The notes beneath the pieces were generated by a model. That model had not been told where the DNA came from. It worked only from the letters and a program-made list of their open reading frames with translations, and ran no database searches. From contig NZ_VZZJ01000020.1 in NCBI RefSeq assembly GCF_008806345.1, positions 1 through 64,000 of the forward strand: DNA of 64,000 nt, given 5' to 3'. This stretch comes from Methylobacterium planeticum (GTDB taxonomy: Bacteria; Pseudomonadota; Alphaproteobacteria; Rhizobiales; Beijerinckiaceae). Made by a program: the position numbers and the translations under genes. This document shows, in pieces, positions 9,801 to 18,118 of the stretch; the first letter of the stretch is position 1; each line of letters begins with the position of its first letter.

Positions 9801-10342
9801 CCGCAACCGATGCGCGCGCGGCCGCTGGGACCGAAGCCGCCGAGGCCGGCACCGCCGAGACCGAGACGGGCGCGCCGTCCGAGGTCGAGACCATCGAGGT
9901 CTGGCATCTCCACCGGCACCAGCGCCAGCCGCATGCGCGCCAGAACCGTCCCCGCGGCGGCCAGGGCCGCGGCCGCGAGTCCGGCCAGGGCGGTGCCCCG
10001 CGTGCCGAGGGCGAGCAGCCCCGCCGCGACGGAAACCGCGACCGCCCCGAGCGTCAGCGGGCGCAGGGCGAGGGCCGCCGCGACGGCCCGCCGGAGCGCC
10101 GCGAGGGCAACCGGCCCGGGAATGAGGGCAACCGCCGCGGAGGCGAGGGCAGCAGCCCGCGCCGCGAGCGCTTCGAGGGCCCCCGGACCCGCCCCGACCG
10201 CCGCGACGAGGGGCGCCATGCCGGCCCCCGCGAGGACCAGCGCCCGCCCCGCCGCGAGCGGGCGCCCGATCCGGATTCGCCCTTCGCCAAGCTCGCCGCA
10301 TTGAAGGCGCAGCTCGAATCCGGCGAGGGCGGCAAGCGCTGA
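6899..10342 (+). CDS. SUV3/MgpS-like DExH RNA helicase with R/G-rich tail
   Basis: About 1147 residues. The helicase core starts at once: Walker A GPTNTGKT near residues 20-27, motif II DEIQ, motif III SAT, motif VI QIAGRAGRH. The order and the GPTNTGKT signature match the mitochondrial SUV3 / bacterial MgpS group of RNA helicases. After about residue 830 comes a long A/E/P-rich segment and then an R/G/P/E-rich tail (about residues 1010-1120), a typical disordered RNA-binding extension. The start at 6899 is chosen because the Walker A motif follows it directly. An S4-domain RNA-binding gene lies 10 bp downstream, suggesting an RNA or ribosome-related operon. Confidence 0.88.
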   Translation: MTRRSLQPQARARGVMAVLGPTNTGKTHLAIERMLAHPTGMIGLPLRLLAREVYLRVVARVGADKVALITGEEKIKPDRPRYWIATIEAMPRDLDVAFVAIDEIQLGADMDRGHVFTDRLLYQRGREETLLIGSATVLPLVQSLIPGVQTTTRPRLSQLTFAGEKKLSRLPRRTAIVAFSAEEVYAIAELIRRQRGGAAVVLGALSPRTRNAQVELYQSGDVDYLVATDAVGMGLNLDVDHVAFAANWKYDGTRFRKLTPPEMGQIAGRAGRHLSDGTFGSTGRCPPFEPEMVEALETHSFDPLRVLQWRNPDLDFASLARLQQSLDEHPRESGLTRAPMGEDQQALEILMREDDIRDMASNPKSVQRLWDVCGVPDYRKVHPQTHADLVAQLYRFLMRGMAGRIPNDWFAQHVAMIDRTDGDIDALSQRIAQGRTWTFVANRPDWLLDPEHWQGETRRVEDRLSDALHERLASRFVDRRTSVLMRRLRENTMLEAQITAGGDVTVEGQHVGHLHGFQFVPDPGAEGHEAKTLRSAAEKALAGEIETRADRFSAAADASLVLSHEGIIRWTGDPVAKLVAGDKLFEPRLRLIADEGLAGPAREKVEGRLNAWLKAHVVRLLGPLTEIETAADLTGLAKGIGYQVVEALGVLERSKVTHEMRSLDQEGRGALRRHGVRFGAYHIFLPALLKPAPRTLAAQLWALRNGGLDQRGLDEIAHLAGSGRTSIKVDPEIAKGLYRAAGFRVCGERAVRVDILERLADLIRPAIAYRPGTTPGEPPAGSADADGFVATVGMTSLVGCSGEDFASILKSLGYVSESRPGPAVTVPLLPAASTEPVRPPVPAAADAAEADGSASEAPTPEVSAAAAEGEAVSGEAETATAAEAPHDVAAPTVISAPEGIETHDRAAEPEVAEAATVEAAEAEAPASEVPAAEVPAVEAQSPIGPETFDAAAEAAPEASDETGAADAPATDARAAAGTEAAEAGTAETETGAPSEVETIEVWHLHRHQRQPHARQNRPRGGQGRGRESGQGGAPRAEGEQPRRDGNRDRPERQRAQGEGRRDGPPERREGNRPGNEGNRRGGEGSSPRRERFEGPRTRPDRRDEGRHAGPREDQRPPRRERAPDPDSPFAKLAALKAQLESGEGGKR

Positions 10343-10352
10343 CCGCCGGGCG

Positions 10353-10658
10353 ATGAAGGCGGAGCGGCAGCGGCTCGACAAGTGGCTGTGGTTCGCGCGC
10401 TTCGCGAAGACGCGCTCGCTTGCCGCCCGCCTCGTCGCGGACGGCCATGTCCGGGTGAACGGCAAGCGCGCCGAGGCTCCGGCCAAGGGCCTCGTGGTCG
10501 GCGACGTGCTCACCGTGGCGGCGGCCCACGGAACCGCGCTGGTGCGCATCGCCGATCTCGGGGTGCGGCGCGGTCCGGCCCCCGAGGCACGCCTGCTCTA
10601 CGTCGATCTCTCGTCCGCCGACCCGGACGATCCCGGGGCCGGGGCGGAGGAGGTGTGA
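10353..10658 (+). CDS. S4-domain RNA-binding protein (Hsp15-like)
   Basis: A 101-residue protein with one S4 domain: RLDKWLWFARFAKTRSLA at residues 6-23 and the GHVRVNGKR loop, as in heat-shock protein Hsp15, which binds free 50S subunits carrying nascent chains. It sits 10 bp behind the RNA helicase gene, so the two are likely cotranscribed. The acidic C terminus is short and variable. Confidence 0.85.
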   Translation: MKAERQRLDKWLWFARFAKTRSLAARLVADGHVRVNGKRAEAPAKGLVVGDVLTVAAAHGTALVRIADLGVRRGPAPEARLLYVDLSSADPDDPGAGAEEV

Positions 10659-10911
10659 GCGGCGCCCGATATGGCAAGGTGGCGACACCTGTCGGCGGAA
10701 CGGGCCTCGCAGGGCGTCTCGGCGGTGAGCGCGCTTGTCAGCCTCCCTGGCAGAGGCTAGAGCCGTTCGAATTCCGGGGCCGCCCGACCGGCCCCACGCG
10801 TGCGCTTCCCGCTGAGAGGACCGCACATCGGGAGCGAAGGCTGCGGCCGGGGCCCGTCCGGGGCCTTCAACCCGCCTCGCCGATGCGCGGATCGAGGACG
10901 AAAAACGGCCC

Positions 10912-11250
10912 ATGACTTACGTCGTCACCGACAATTGCATCAAGTGCAAGTACATGGACTGCGTCGAGGTTTGCCCCGTGGATTGCTTCTACGAGGGCGA
11001 GAACATGCTCGTCATCCATCCCGACGAGTGCATCGATTGCGGTGTCTGCGAGCCCGAATGCCCGGCCGAGGCGATCAAGCCCGACACCGAGCCGAGCCTG
11101 GAGACCTGGCTGAAGCTCAATGCCGACTACGCCAAGAGCTGGCCGAACATCACGCAGAAGAAGGACGCCCCCGCCGACGCCAAGGACTGGGACGGCGTTT
11201 CCGGCAAGCTCGAGGCGCATTTCTCGGCCAATCCAGGCACTGGCGACTGA
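10912..11250 (+). CDS. fdxA: 7Fe (3Fe-4S/4Fe-4S) ferredoxin FdxA
   Basis: A 112-residue ferredoxin with two cysteine clusters: C9, C12, C17, C21-P and C40, C43, C46, C50-P. The C-x2-C-x4-C-x3-CP pattern of the first cluster is the seven-iron FdxA type, with a C-terminal extension of about 50 residues. It is a soluble electron carrier. The gene lies alone between the S4-protein gene and carD, with about 250 bp upstream. Confidence 0.93.
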   Translation: MTYVVTDNCIKCKYMDCVEVCPVDCFYEGENMLVIHPDECIDCGVCEPECPAEAIKPDTEPSLETWLKLNADYAKSWPNITQKKDAPADAKDWDGVSGKLEAHFSANPGTGD

Positions 11251-11396
11251 AGGTCGCGTCCCGCCCGCTGGGCCTCGCCCGCATGGGCGAAACCGGCGCG
11301 ACGAGGCTGGCCCCGGGCCGGGAGCGGACCGCGCCGCTATCGCGTGCAAAACTGCTCCCCTCGTCCGTGTATGGGCAGGGTTGAGTCGGCAATCCT

Positions 11397-11425
11397 TTGA
11401 TTCGGCGGCCGGATTGTGCTACACA
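11397..11425 (+). promoter_or_regulatory. Candidate sigma-70 promoter for carD in a 463-bp gap
   Basis: In the otherwise gene-free stretch 11251-11713 the pair TTGATT (11397-11402) and TACACA (11420-11425) is separated by exactly 17 bp, as expected for a housekeeping promoter. It would give carD a leader of roughly 280 nucleotides. No riboswitch fold was recognised in the leader. This is pattern matching only. Confidence 0.4.
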
Positions 11426-11713
11426 ATCGGCCTGCCGTCGCTCGTGCCTGACGTGCTCTCTCCGCCCGCTGATGCGGTTCCAGGCTTTCATGGAAACGGG
11501 GTTGCATGCGATCGACCGCTGGAGGCGTTCTGCTTTCGGTGGCCGTTCCGTCATGGTGCGTGTGGGGCTGCGCCTTGGGAACCGAAGGGCCGTCAGCACC
11601 TGGTGTTGAGGTCGATAGCTCGCGGTCGGTGGCAAAGGCCGGGGGTCCCATCCCCGGTTGAACGGTACTGCGCGACGTGAGCCGTCGCGCGATGTTCTGG
11701 AGGCCCTTCTCGC

Positions 11714-12310
11714 ATGACCACAGCCAAGAAGACGACGGCAGGCCGCCAAGGCTTCAAGACCGGCGAAGCGGTCGTGTATCCGGCGCACGGCGTCGGTCGC
11801 ATCGTCGCGATCGAGGAGCAGGAGATCGCCGGCTACAAGCTCGAGCTGTTCGTCGTCTCGTTCGAGAAGGACAAGATGGTCCTGCGCGTTCCCACCGCGA
11901 AGGCCAACAGCGTCGGCATGCGCAAGCTCGCCGAGCCCGATCTCGTCAAGAAGGCCCTCGACGTGCTGACCGGCCGCGCCCGGATCAAGCGCACCATGTG
12001 GTCGCGCCGTGCCCAGGAATACGAAGCCAAGATCAACTCCGGCGACCTGCTCTCGGTGACGGAAGTCGTGCGCGACCTCTATCGCTCCGAGGCTCAGCCC
12101 GAGCAGTCCTACAGCGAGCGTCAGCTCTACGAGGCTGCTCTGGACCGGGTCGTGCGCGAGATCTCCTCGGTGAACCGGATCACCGAGACGGAGGCGCTCA
12201 AGCTCATCGAGCAGAGCCTCGCCAAGTCCCCGCGCCGCGCCAAGAACGAGGCGGAGGCCGAGGGCGAGTCCGAGGCCGAGGGCGACGACATCCAGGAGGA
12301 GGCTGCCTGA
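11714..12310 (+). CDS. carD: CarD/CdnL-family RNA polymerase-binding regulator
   Basis: A 198-residue protein with the N-terminal CarD/TRCF RNA-polymerase interaction domain (FKTGEAVVYPAHGVGRI at about residues 14-30) and a helical C-terminal DNA-binding domain. CarD proteins bind the beta subunit and stabilise open complexes, largely at rRNA and housekeeping promoters. A K/R-rich N-terminal extension and an acidic E/A-rich tail are visible. A strong intrinsic terminator follows. Confidence 0.92.
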   Translation: MTTAKKTTAGRQGFKTGEAVVYPAHGVGRIVAIEEQEIAGYKLELFVVSFEKDKMVLRVPTAKANSVGMRKLAEPDLVKKALDVLTGRARIKRTMWSRRAQEYEAKINSGDLLSVTEVVRDLYRSEAQPEQSYSERQLYEAALDRVVREISSVNRITETEALKLIEQSLAKSPRRAKNEAEAEGESEAEGDDIQEEAA

Positions 12311-12340
12311 GGCAGCCGACGCTCCCGACCGATTCTCCGA

Positions 12341-12371
12341 AAGGCCCGGCGCCCGCGCGCCGGGCCTTTTT
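12341..12371 (+). terminator. Intrinsic terminator of carD
   Basis: The stem AAGGCCCGGCGC (12341-12352) pairs with GCGCCGGGCCTT from 12357, and five T residues follow (12367-12371). It is 30 bp after the carD stop. Confidence 0.9.
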
Positions 12372-12608
12372 CGTGGGCGGCGTCGCAAGCCCGTCATGGG
12401 GCCGCCGCATGCTGGTCTCCGGACCGCAACGCCCGGCCGGCCAGCGAGCTTCGTGCAGAGATGCCGGTTTCGTCATCACGCCGCACGGAACTTTCGCGCC
12501 CGCCCTTCCGTTGTCGGTTGCCTGGCATAGGTCCCTGCCGGTGCCATCGGCACCGTTTTGTGCGGTCTTTGCTGCAACAGCACTCGAACGAAAGAGGCGG
12601 AGGCGGGG

Positions 12609-13484
12609 ATGGCGGATATTGCAGGGATACGTCGGCAGTTCATTCGCACGGCCATGGAAGCGCCCTTCCTCGCACGCGACGAGGAACGCGGCCTCGCGGT
12701 CCGCTGGAAGGATGAGCGCGACGAGCGCGCCCTGCACCGCCTGATCTCCGCCCATATGCGCCTGGTGATCGCGCTCGCCGGCCGCTTCCGCCACTACGGG
12801 CTGCCGATGGCGGATCTCGTGCAGGAAGGCCATGTCGGCCTCATGGAGGCCGCCGCCCGGTTCGAACCGGAGCGGGAGGTGCGCTTCTCCACCTACGCGA
12901 CGTGGTGGATCCGTGCCTCGATCCAGGATTACATCCTGCGCAACTGGTCGATCGTACGAGGCGGCACGAGTTCGGCCCAGAAGGCCCTGTTCTTCAACCT
13001 GCGGCGGTTGCGCGCGCGCCTGATGCAATCGACCGAGGAGCGCGTCGGCGACGAGATCCATCGCCGCATCGCCACTGCGATCGGCGTGTCGCGGGAAGAC
13101 GTCGCGCTGATGGATGCACGCCTCTCCGGGCCCGACATGTCGCTGAACGCGCCGGTCGGCGAGGAAAGCGAGGCCTCCTCCGAGCGGATGGACTTCCTCG
13201 TCGACGGCGCTGCCCTGCCGGACGAGACGGTTTCCGCCACGGTCGACGGCGAGCGCCGCCTCATCTGGCTGCAGCAGGCCCTGACGGTGCTGTCCGAGCG
13301 GGAACTGCGGATCCTGCGGGAGCGACGCCTCGCCGAAGACCAGGCGACCCTCGAAGCGCTGGGCCACCGCCTCGGCATCTCGAAGGAGCGGGTGCGGCAA
13401 ATCGAGAACCGTGCCCTGGAGAAGCTGCGCCGTGCCCTGGCCGAGAAGTTTCCGCAGACCGCCGGCAGCGTTTATGCCGGATAG
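12609..13484 (+). CDS. rpoH: RpoH-type (sigma-32 family) RNA polymerase sigma factor
   Basis: A 291-residue group-3 sigma factor. Region 2 has LISAHMRLVIALA, GLPMADLVQEGHVGLMEA and FSTYATWWIRASIQDY; it is followed by the RpoH box QKALFFNLRR, diagnostic for sigma-32 proteins. Region 4 carries the ISKERVRQIENRALEKLR helix-turn-helix. Such factors direct heat-shock or related stress transcription; alphaproteobacteria often have several paralogues, so this may not be the main rpoH. The start at 12609 has a purine-rich site upstream. A small hairpin (GGTGCC at 12540, GGCACC at 12549, then TTTT) lies in the leader. Confidence 0.9.
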   Translation: MADIAGIRRQFIRTAMEAPFLARDEERGLAVRWKDERDERALHRLISAHMRLVIALAGRFRHYGLPMADLVQEGHVGLMEAAARFEPEREVRFSTYATWWIRASIQDYILRNWSIVRGGTSSAQKALFFNLRRLRARLMQSTEERVGDEIHRRIATAIGVSREDVALMDARLSGPDMSLNAPVGEESEASSERMDFLVDGAALPDETVSATVDGERRLIWLQQALTVLSERELRILRERRLAEDQATLEALGHRLGISKERVRQIENRALEKLRRALAEKFPQTAGSVYAG

Positions 13485-13543
13485 TATCCGGAGCCATGTG
13501 AACGCATCCGGTTAAGACGGACATCGTCGCTGTGACGCGGCGA

Positions 13544-13577
13544 AGCCTGGGGCTCTCGACGAGAGGCCCGGGCCTTT
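13544..13577 (+). terminator. Intrinsic terminator after the sigma factor
   Basis: A hairpin centred on CTCTCG-A-CGAGAG, extended by GGG/CCC pairing and followed by TTTT near 13574-13577. It lies about 60 bp after the sigma-factor stop. The rest of the 13485-13861 gap shows no gene; it should hold the promoter of the small membrane protein at 13862. Confidence 0.7.
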
Positions 13578-13861
13578 TCGTGCGATTGCGCTTCAGGCCT
13601 GAGACGCATTGAAAGACGATCGACGCGCCGGAATCCGGGACGATCGCCATCGAACGAAGATTGAAAACGATCCGCAACACCGCTGTCCCGAAGGGGAGAA
13701 TTCGCGCGCGGGGATCGCGCCGGCCGCCGGGGATGGACTGGTTCTTCCGGGCTACGCGTCGGAATGATATCTGCCGGTTCCGTTGCCAAGGGTTGCATTT
13801 TCGGGATCGTCACCGGAAAATCCGCCGATGATCGCGGCAATCCTTACCGTCTGAACCGAAT

Positions 13862-14122
13862 ATGCTGGCGAGCGCTCTTCATCCAGCGGTCTGTCCGGTC
13901 CTGCTGGCTCCGATCCTGGCGATCGTCGCGATGCGGCTCACCCTGTCTCACGACCTCTCCTGGTACGCGGGCGTCGGCCTGTTCTACGCTGGACTGGGGC
14001 TGGCGCAGCTCGGCTTCCTGGCGATGGGCCTGTCGCGCGGTGCGGCGACGGGCAGTGCGTTCCGGGATCCCGCCGGCTACGGGCGGGCGCGCGGTGCCCC
14101 CGCCGGGCGCGAGCAGGCCTGA
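13862..14122 (+). CDS. Small two-helix membrane protein, unknown
   Basis: An 86-residue protein with two hydrophobic segments (about residues 8-28 and 36-58) separated by a short polar LSHDLS turn, and an R/G-rich cytosolic tail. No family was recognised. It ends 18 bp before the convergent MFS transporter gene. Coding status rests on the coherent membrane topology only. Confidence 0.5.
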   Translation: MLASALHPAVCPVLLAPILAIVAMRLTLSHDLSWYAGVGLFYAGLGLAQLGFLAMGLSRGAATGSAFRDPAGYGRARGAPAGREQA

Positions 14123-14140
14123 CCCGAGGGCATCGCCGGC

Positions 14141-15487
14141 TCAGGACGCCGGAGACCCGCGGGACACCGGCCCGCGCGGCAGGATCAGGGCGGGACGCCG
14201 CACCAGGACGGCACTCCCCAGGAACACCAGGGCGACGAGGCCCGCCGCGAATGCGAGCGGCAGCACGGGCGCGAGGGGCCCGGAGGCGGCCCCACCCGCC
14301 ACCGAACCGAGATTCATCGCGGCCATGAACACCTCGAACTGGGTGGCGGCCCCGGCCCGTCCGCGGCTTGCCCGCATGAGGGCCGGCACCAGCGCGACGA
14401 TGACGAGGCCCGGCAGCACGGTGGTGAGGCCGAGAACGAGGGGACCGGCCGGCCCCACGAGGCCGCCGGCGATCAGCCCGGCCGCCACCGCGAAGCAGGC
14501 CGAGCCGACCGCCAGCAGGCTCCACAGGGACGCGAGCGGGCCGGCCCTGTCCGACCAGAAGCCGACCACGAGGGCCCCGACCGTTCCGCTCGCGAGCGCC
14601 AGCGCCGCCTGAAGGCGCGAGAGCCCGGCCGGGTCCCACCCCTGCGCCTGAACGAGGTCGACGCCGAAGCGAAGCTCGAACAGCCCGAGCGACGCGTCGA
14701 TGCCGAAGCAGAGCGCGAGAAGACGCAGGGCGCTCGGCCGGCGCAGGCCGAGGCCCAGGCGCTTCAGGAAGCGGCGGAAGGGCCAGACCCGGCTGTGCGC
14801 GGAGGTGCGGCGGCGGAGGGAGACCAGCGCATCCCCGGGCGCTTCCCGGATCAGAAGCACCGGCAGCGTTGCCAGGAGACTGACACCGATGAGCCCGCGC
14901 ACGCTGGCACCGAAACCCCAGACGGACAGGGTCCAGGCGAACAGGGCGGCGCTGAGGCTGGTCCCGGCGATGAAGCCCGCCCGGGTGCAGGCGCTCATCC
15001 GGCCGAGCTCGCCCTCGGGCACATGGTCCATGATCAGGCGGTCGCAGGCGGTGTCCAGCAGGGAGGCGAACAGGCTGTGCAGGAGGAACACGATCCCGAT
15101 CGGCCCGAGTGCCTCCGCCCCCGGCACCAGGAGAAGCCCCGTGAGCGCGATCTGGCTGCCCAGGAACGCGAGCGCGACCCAGACCCGGCGCCGGCCCATG
15201 CGGGCACCGCCGGCACGGTCGACGAGAGGCCCCCACAGGATCGGCTGCAGGGTCCAGGGCAAGCCCGCGAGGGCGAAGTGCAGCCCGACCTCGGAGGCCG
15301 GCACGCCCTGCCCGGCGAGGTGGTTGGCGAGTGCCGTGAGCGAGAACCCGGCCACCAGCCCCTGATAGAAATAGGTGGCGAAGAAGACGCCGTAGCGGGC
15401 TCGCCGGTCCTTCAGGGTCGGCAGGGCGAAGCGCGGTCGCGGCACCGGCGCGGCGGTCACGCCGCGCGGCCAGGGTGGCGCTTGCAC
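14141..15487 (-). CDS. MFS transporter (RhtX/AmpG-like)
   Basis: A 448-residue protein with about twelve hydrophobic segments in two halves joined by a basic central loop (RRRTSAHSRVWPFRRFLKR). The first loop has a DRAGGARMGRRR pattern as in the MFS loop 2-3 signature, and a second FWSDRAGP copy is in the C-terminal half. The look is closest to the AmpG/RhtX-type permeases that take up siderophores or muropeptides. It is divergent from a phosphopantetheinyl transferase, which would suit a siderophore link, but no synthesis genes are present in the window. Confidence 0.75.
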   Translation of the reverse strand: MQAPPWPRGVTAAPVPRPRFALPTLKDRRARYGVFFATYFYQGLVAGFSLTALANHLAGQGVPASEVGLHFALAGLPWTLQPILWGPLVDRAGGARMGRRRVWVALAFLGSQIALTGLLLVPGAEALGPIGIVFLLHSLFASLLDTACDRLIMDHVPEGELGRMSACTRAGFIAGTSLSAALFAWTLSVWGFGASVRGLIGVSLLATLPVLLIREAPGDALVSLRRRTSAHSRVWPFRRFLKRLGLGLRRPSALRLLALCFGIDASLGLFELRFGVDLVQAQGWDPAGLSRLQAALALASGTVGALVVGFWSDRAGPLASLWSLLAVGSACFAVAAGLIAGGLVGPAGPLVLGLTTVLPGLVIVALVPALMRASRGRAGAATQFEVFMAAMNLGSVAGGAASGPLAPVLPLAFAAGLVALVFLGSAVLVRRPALILPRGPVSRGSPAS

Positions 15488-15604
15488 GGCGCGGCGGCGC
15501 GAGGGATCCTCGCCGCCCCATCCTCCCCGAGACCGTCCATTGCCCGCTTCCCCCCCGCGTCACCGGCACCTTAGCGGAGCCGCCGCGCCGCCGCGAGGCG
15601 CCCG

Positions 15605-16357
15605 GTGACGGCCTTTCCCCAGGCCGACGCCTGGAGCGTGGCGGAGCCCGGACGGGCGGGCGGCACGACGATCTGGTCGATCGATCTCGCGCCGGCCGAC
15701 GACGCGCAGGCAGCCTGCGCGGCAGTGCTCTCGCCCGAGGAGCGCGCGCGGGCCGCGCGGTTCCTGAGGTCCGGGGACCGCGCCCGGTTCATCGCGAGCC
15801 ATGCGGCGCTGCGGCTAGTCCTCGCCTATGCCCTCGGCAGCGAGCCGCGGGCCCTCGCCTTCGCGGCCGGCCCCGCCGGCAAGCCGGAACTCGTCGGCGC
15901 CGGTCTCGCGTTCAACCTCTCGCATTCGGGCGACCGTGCCCTCGTCGGCCTCTCGACGCAGGCCCGGATCGGCTGCGACCTCGAGGCCCTGCGGCCGGTG
16001 CCGGATGCGATCCGCATCGCCCGCAGCACCTTCGCGGCGGACGAGGCGGCCGGCCTCGCCGCCCTGCCGCCGGCCGCGCGCGACCGCGCCTTCATGGCCG
16101 TCTGGACTCGCAAGGAAGCCATCGTGAAGGCGATCGGCGCCGGCCTGTCGATGCCGCTCGACCGGTTCAGCGTCTCGCTGCCCCCCGGGCCCGCAACCTT
16201 GCTGCGGATCTCCGGCGGCCGGGAGGAACCGGCCGATTGGACGCTCGCCCATCTCGAACCCGGCCCGGGCTACATCGGTGCGGCCGCCATCGCGCAGGCC
16301 CACGCACCGCTGCGCCTCCACGCCCTGCCCCCCGGTTGGCCCCGCCTTATCGGCTGA
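15605..16357 (+). CDS. Sfp-type 4'-phosphopantetheinyl transferase
   Basis: About 250 residues with the family magnesium and catalytic motifs: IGCDLEALRP near residue 118 and WTRKEAIVKAIGAG near residue 170. It transfers the phosphopantetheine arm of CoA to carrier-protein serines of NRPS, PKS or acyl-carrier systems. GTG start at 15605 with a GAGG site just upstream; no better ATG exists. No carrier-protein or NRPS genes lie within the window, so its substrate must be encoded elsewhere. Confidence 0.88.
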   Translation: MTAFPQADAWSVAEPGRAGGTTIWSIDLAPADDAQAACAAVLSPEERARAARFLRSGDRARFIASHAALRLVLAYALGSEPRALAFAAGPAGKPELVGAGLAFNLSHSGDRALVGLSTQARIGCDLEALRPVPDAIRIARSTFAADEAAGLAALPPAARDRAFMAVWTRKEAIVKAIGAGLSMPLDRFSVSLPPGPATLLRISGGREEPADWTLAHLEPGPGYIGAAAIAQAHAPLRLHALPPGWPRLIG

Positions 16358-16452
16358 GCGCGGCGCAGTTCCATCCCCCATTCGAAAGGTAGCGCTTGCG
16401 ACCCAGCAGGGCGCTCGCTATAAGCCCGCTCGTCGGCTGCGAAGCCGGCCAT

Positions 16453-16529
16453 CGGAGTGTAGCGCAGTCTGGTAGCGCACCACGTTCGGGACGTGGGGGT
16501 CGCAGGTTCAAATCCTGCCACTCCGACCA
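16453..16529 (+). tRNA. tRNA-Pro (anticodon CGG)
   Basis: A full 77-nt cloverleaf with CCA encoded. The acceptor stem CGGAGTG pairs with CACTCCG, the anticodon stem CCACG/CGTGG encloses loop TTCGGGA giving anticodon CGG, and the T-loop GTTCAAAT is present. The 3' end is the attachment point of the integrated element that follows; a perfect palindrome TCCCCTAGGGGA (16533-16544) lies directly behind it. Confidence 0.95.
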
Positions 16530-16636
16530 CTATCCCCTAGGGGAACGGTCTTCCCGATATCCACAGCAAAGCACCGGCCACAGGTTCGGCCACAGGTTGG
16601 TGCGCTGTTGCGCGCATCACCGCATTCCGGGATGTG

Positions 16637-18118
16637 TCAGGCCGCGCGCTTCCGGCCTCGGCCGCCGAGCGCCGCCCGGGCGCCCTCCATGTGCTTCGGC
16701 GAGTGGTGGCCGTAGCGGCGCTCGATCATCTCGACGGTCATGCCGACGTAGCCGGCGAGCTCCCAGATATCGACGCCCTCCTGCATGCCCCAAGTCACCG
16801 CGGTGTGCCTCAGGCTGTGCCTCACGACGTCGTCGCCGAATCCGAGCTCGAAGCAGACGTTCGCGAAGGAGCGCTTCGTCGATCCTACCGGCTGCCCGTT
16901 CCACTCGACGACATAGGTCTGGCCCAGCTTGTGGCGCCACCGCCAGAGGTGGGCGACGAGGCTGTCGGGCATCCGGACCGTCGGGGCCCGCTTGTTGTCC
17001 GCCTCCTTCCGGCCGACCGCCTTACGGTGGAAGATGGCGACCCGCTTGATGACCGGGACCTGGACCTTGCGCTCGTAGACCGCTCCGTCGACGGTGACGC
17101 TCTCGATGCGCTCCTCGACCGTTGTCTCTGTCGTGAGCTCCATCCAGGGCTTGCCGATCACCTTCTCGAAGCTCGCGTTGCAGACGGGCCCCGACCGGGT
17201 GCCGGTCCGGAGCGCGACGAGCACGAACCGGGCGAGGTGCTTGCCGACCCGCCGGCCGACGACCCGCTCGCCCTTGCGGGCTCCGCGGTGCACGGTCTGG
17301 ACCTCCGCCTTGCGCCAGGCGCCGCGCAGGATCCGGGCGGCCTCGGCCTTGGTCAGCCAGCGGTCGCGCTCCTGCCCCTTCTCGGGAAGCGTGACCCGGA
17401 CGGTGTCGCGCGTCAGGCCGTCCGCGATCGCGGCGTTGATGGCGGCTCGAAGATCCTCCAGCTCGCGCCGGGCCCCGCCTTCGGTCACCACCCGCTGCTT
17501 CGTGGGCTTGGAATGCCCCCGGCGCTTCGCCTTGCCGTCGCCTGGGCGCGGGTCGCCGTTCCGATCCAGGCCCGCGCGGAGATGCGTCTTCCAGGGCGAG
17601 CCGACGCGGGACGCGACGTAGGCGGCGCAGGTGGCGCTGTCGACCTCCTCCAGCGTCCGGGTGCCCCACCAGCCCAGGATCGTTTCGACCCGCTGGGCGA
17701 GCTCGTTGTGGCGGGCGACGCCCCCCTTCGTCTCTCCGGTCTTGGGATCGAGCCTGCCCTTCTTGGCGGTGACGTACCTATCGAGGACCTCGGCGATCAG
17801 CACCTCGGACGCCGGCCTGTTCTTGCGGGCGCCGCCCATCTCCTCGGGGGCGATAACGTGGAGGCTCGCGGTGTAGTCAATCAGGGCTTGGAGCGCGCGG
17901 CGTTCCTCATCCGGGCCATAACCGCTGCGAGTGCTTCGGACCTGCTTTCCGCGGTGGACGATCCACCATACGCCGGAGCGATCGACCCCGTCCGCGTCGC
18001 TTCGCCCGGGGCGCCACCAGAGATAGGGCGCGCCTCGGCCGGACTTGCCGAGCGTTCGGGGCTTGGAGGCGGCGCGGCTGGGGCGGGCTCGCTTGGGCTT
18101 CGGGGCGTCGTCCTGCAT
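16637..18118 (-). CDS. Site-specific tyrosine integrase
   Basis: About 493 residues from the start at 18118, which has a GGAG site six bases upstream; 5' extensions read as low complexity. The catalytic domain shows the first arginine in ALRTGTRSG, the HSLRHT box, a GYVGM segment and the tyrosine nucleophile in ERRYGHH near the C terminus. It lies 107 bp from tRNA-Pro and reads towards it, the usual layout for tRNA-targeting integrases. Its first 238 bp overlap the preceding gene in another frame. Confidence 0.9.
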   Translation of the reverse strand: MQDDAPKPKRARPSRAASKPRTLGKSGRGAPYLWWRPGRSDADGVDRSGVWWIVHRGKQVRSTRSGYGPDEERRALQALIDYTASLHVIAPEEMGGARKNRPASEVLIAEVLDRYVTAKKGRLDPKTGETKGGVARHNELAQRVETILGWWGTRTLEEVDSATCAAYVASRVGSPWKTHLRAGLDRNGDPRPGDGKAKRRGHSKPTKQRVVTEGGARRELEDLRAAINAAIADGLTRDTVRVTLPEKGQERDRWLTKAEAARILRGAWRKAEVQTVHRGARKGERVVGRRVGKHLARFVLVALRTGTRSGPVCNASFEKVIGKPWMELTTETTVEERIESVTVDGAVYERKVQVPVIKRVAIFHRKAVGRKEADNKRAPTVRMPDSLVAHLWRWRHKLGQTYVVEWNGQPVGSTKRSFANVCFELGFGDDVVRHSLRHTAVTWGMQEGVDIWELAGYVGMTVEMIERRYGHHSPKHMEGARAALGGRGRKRAA

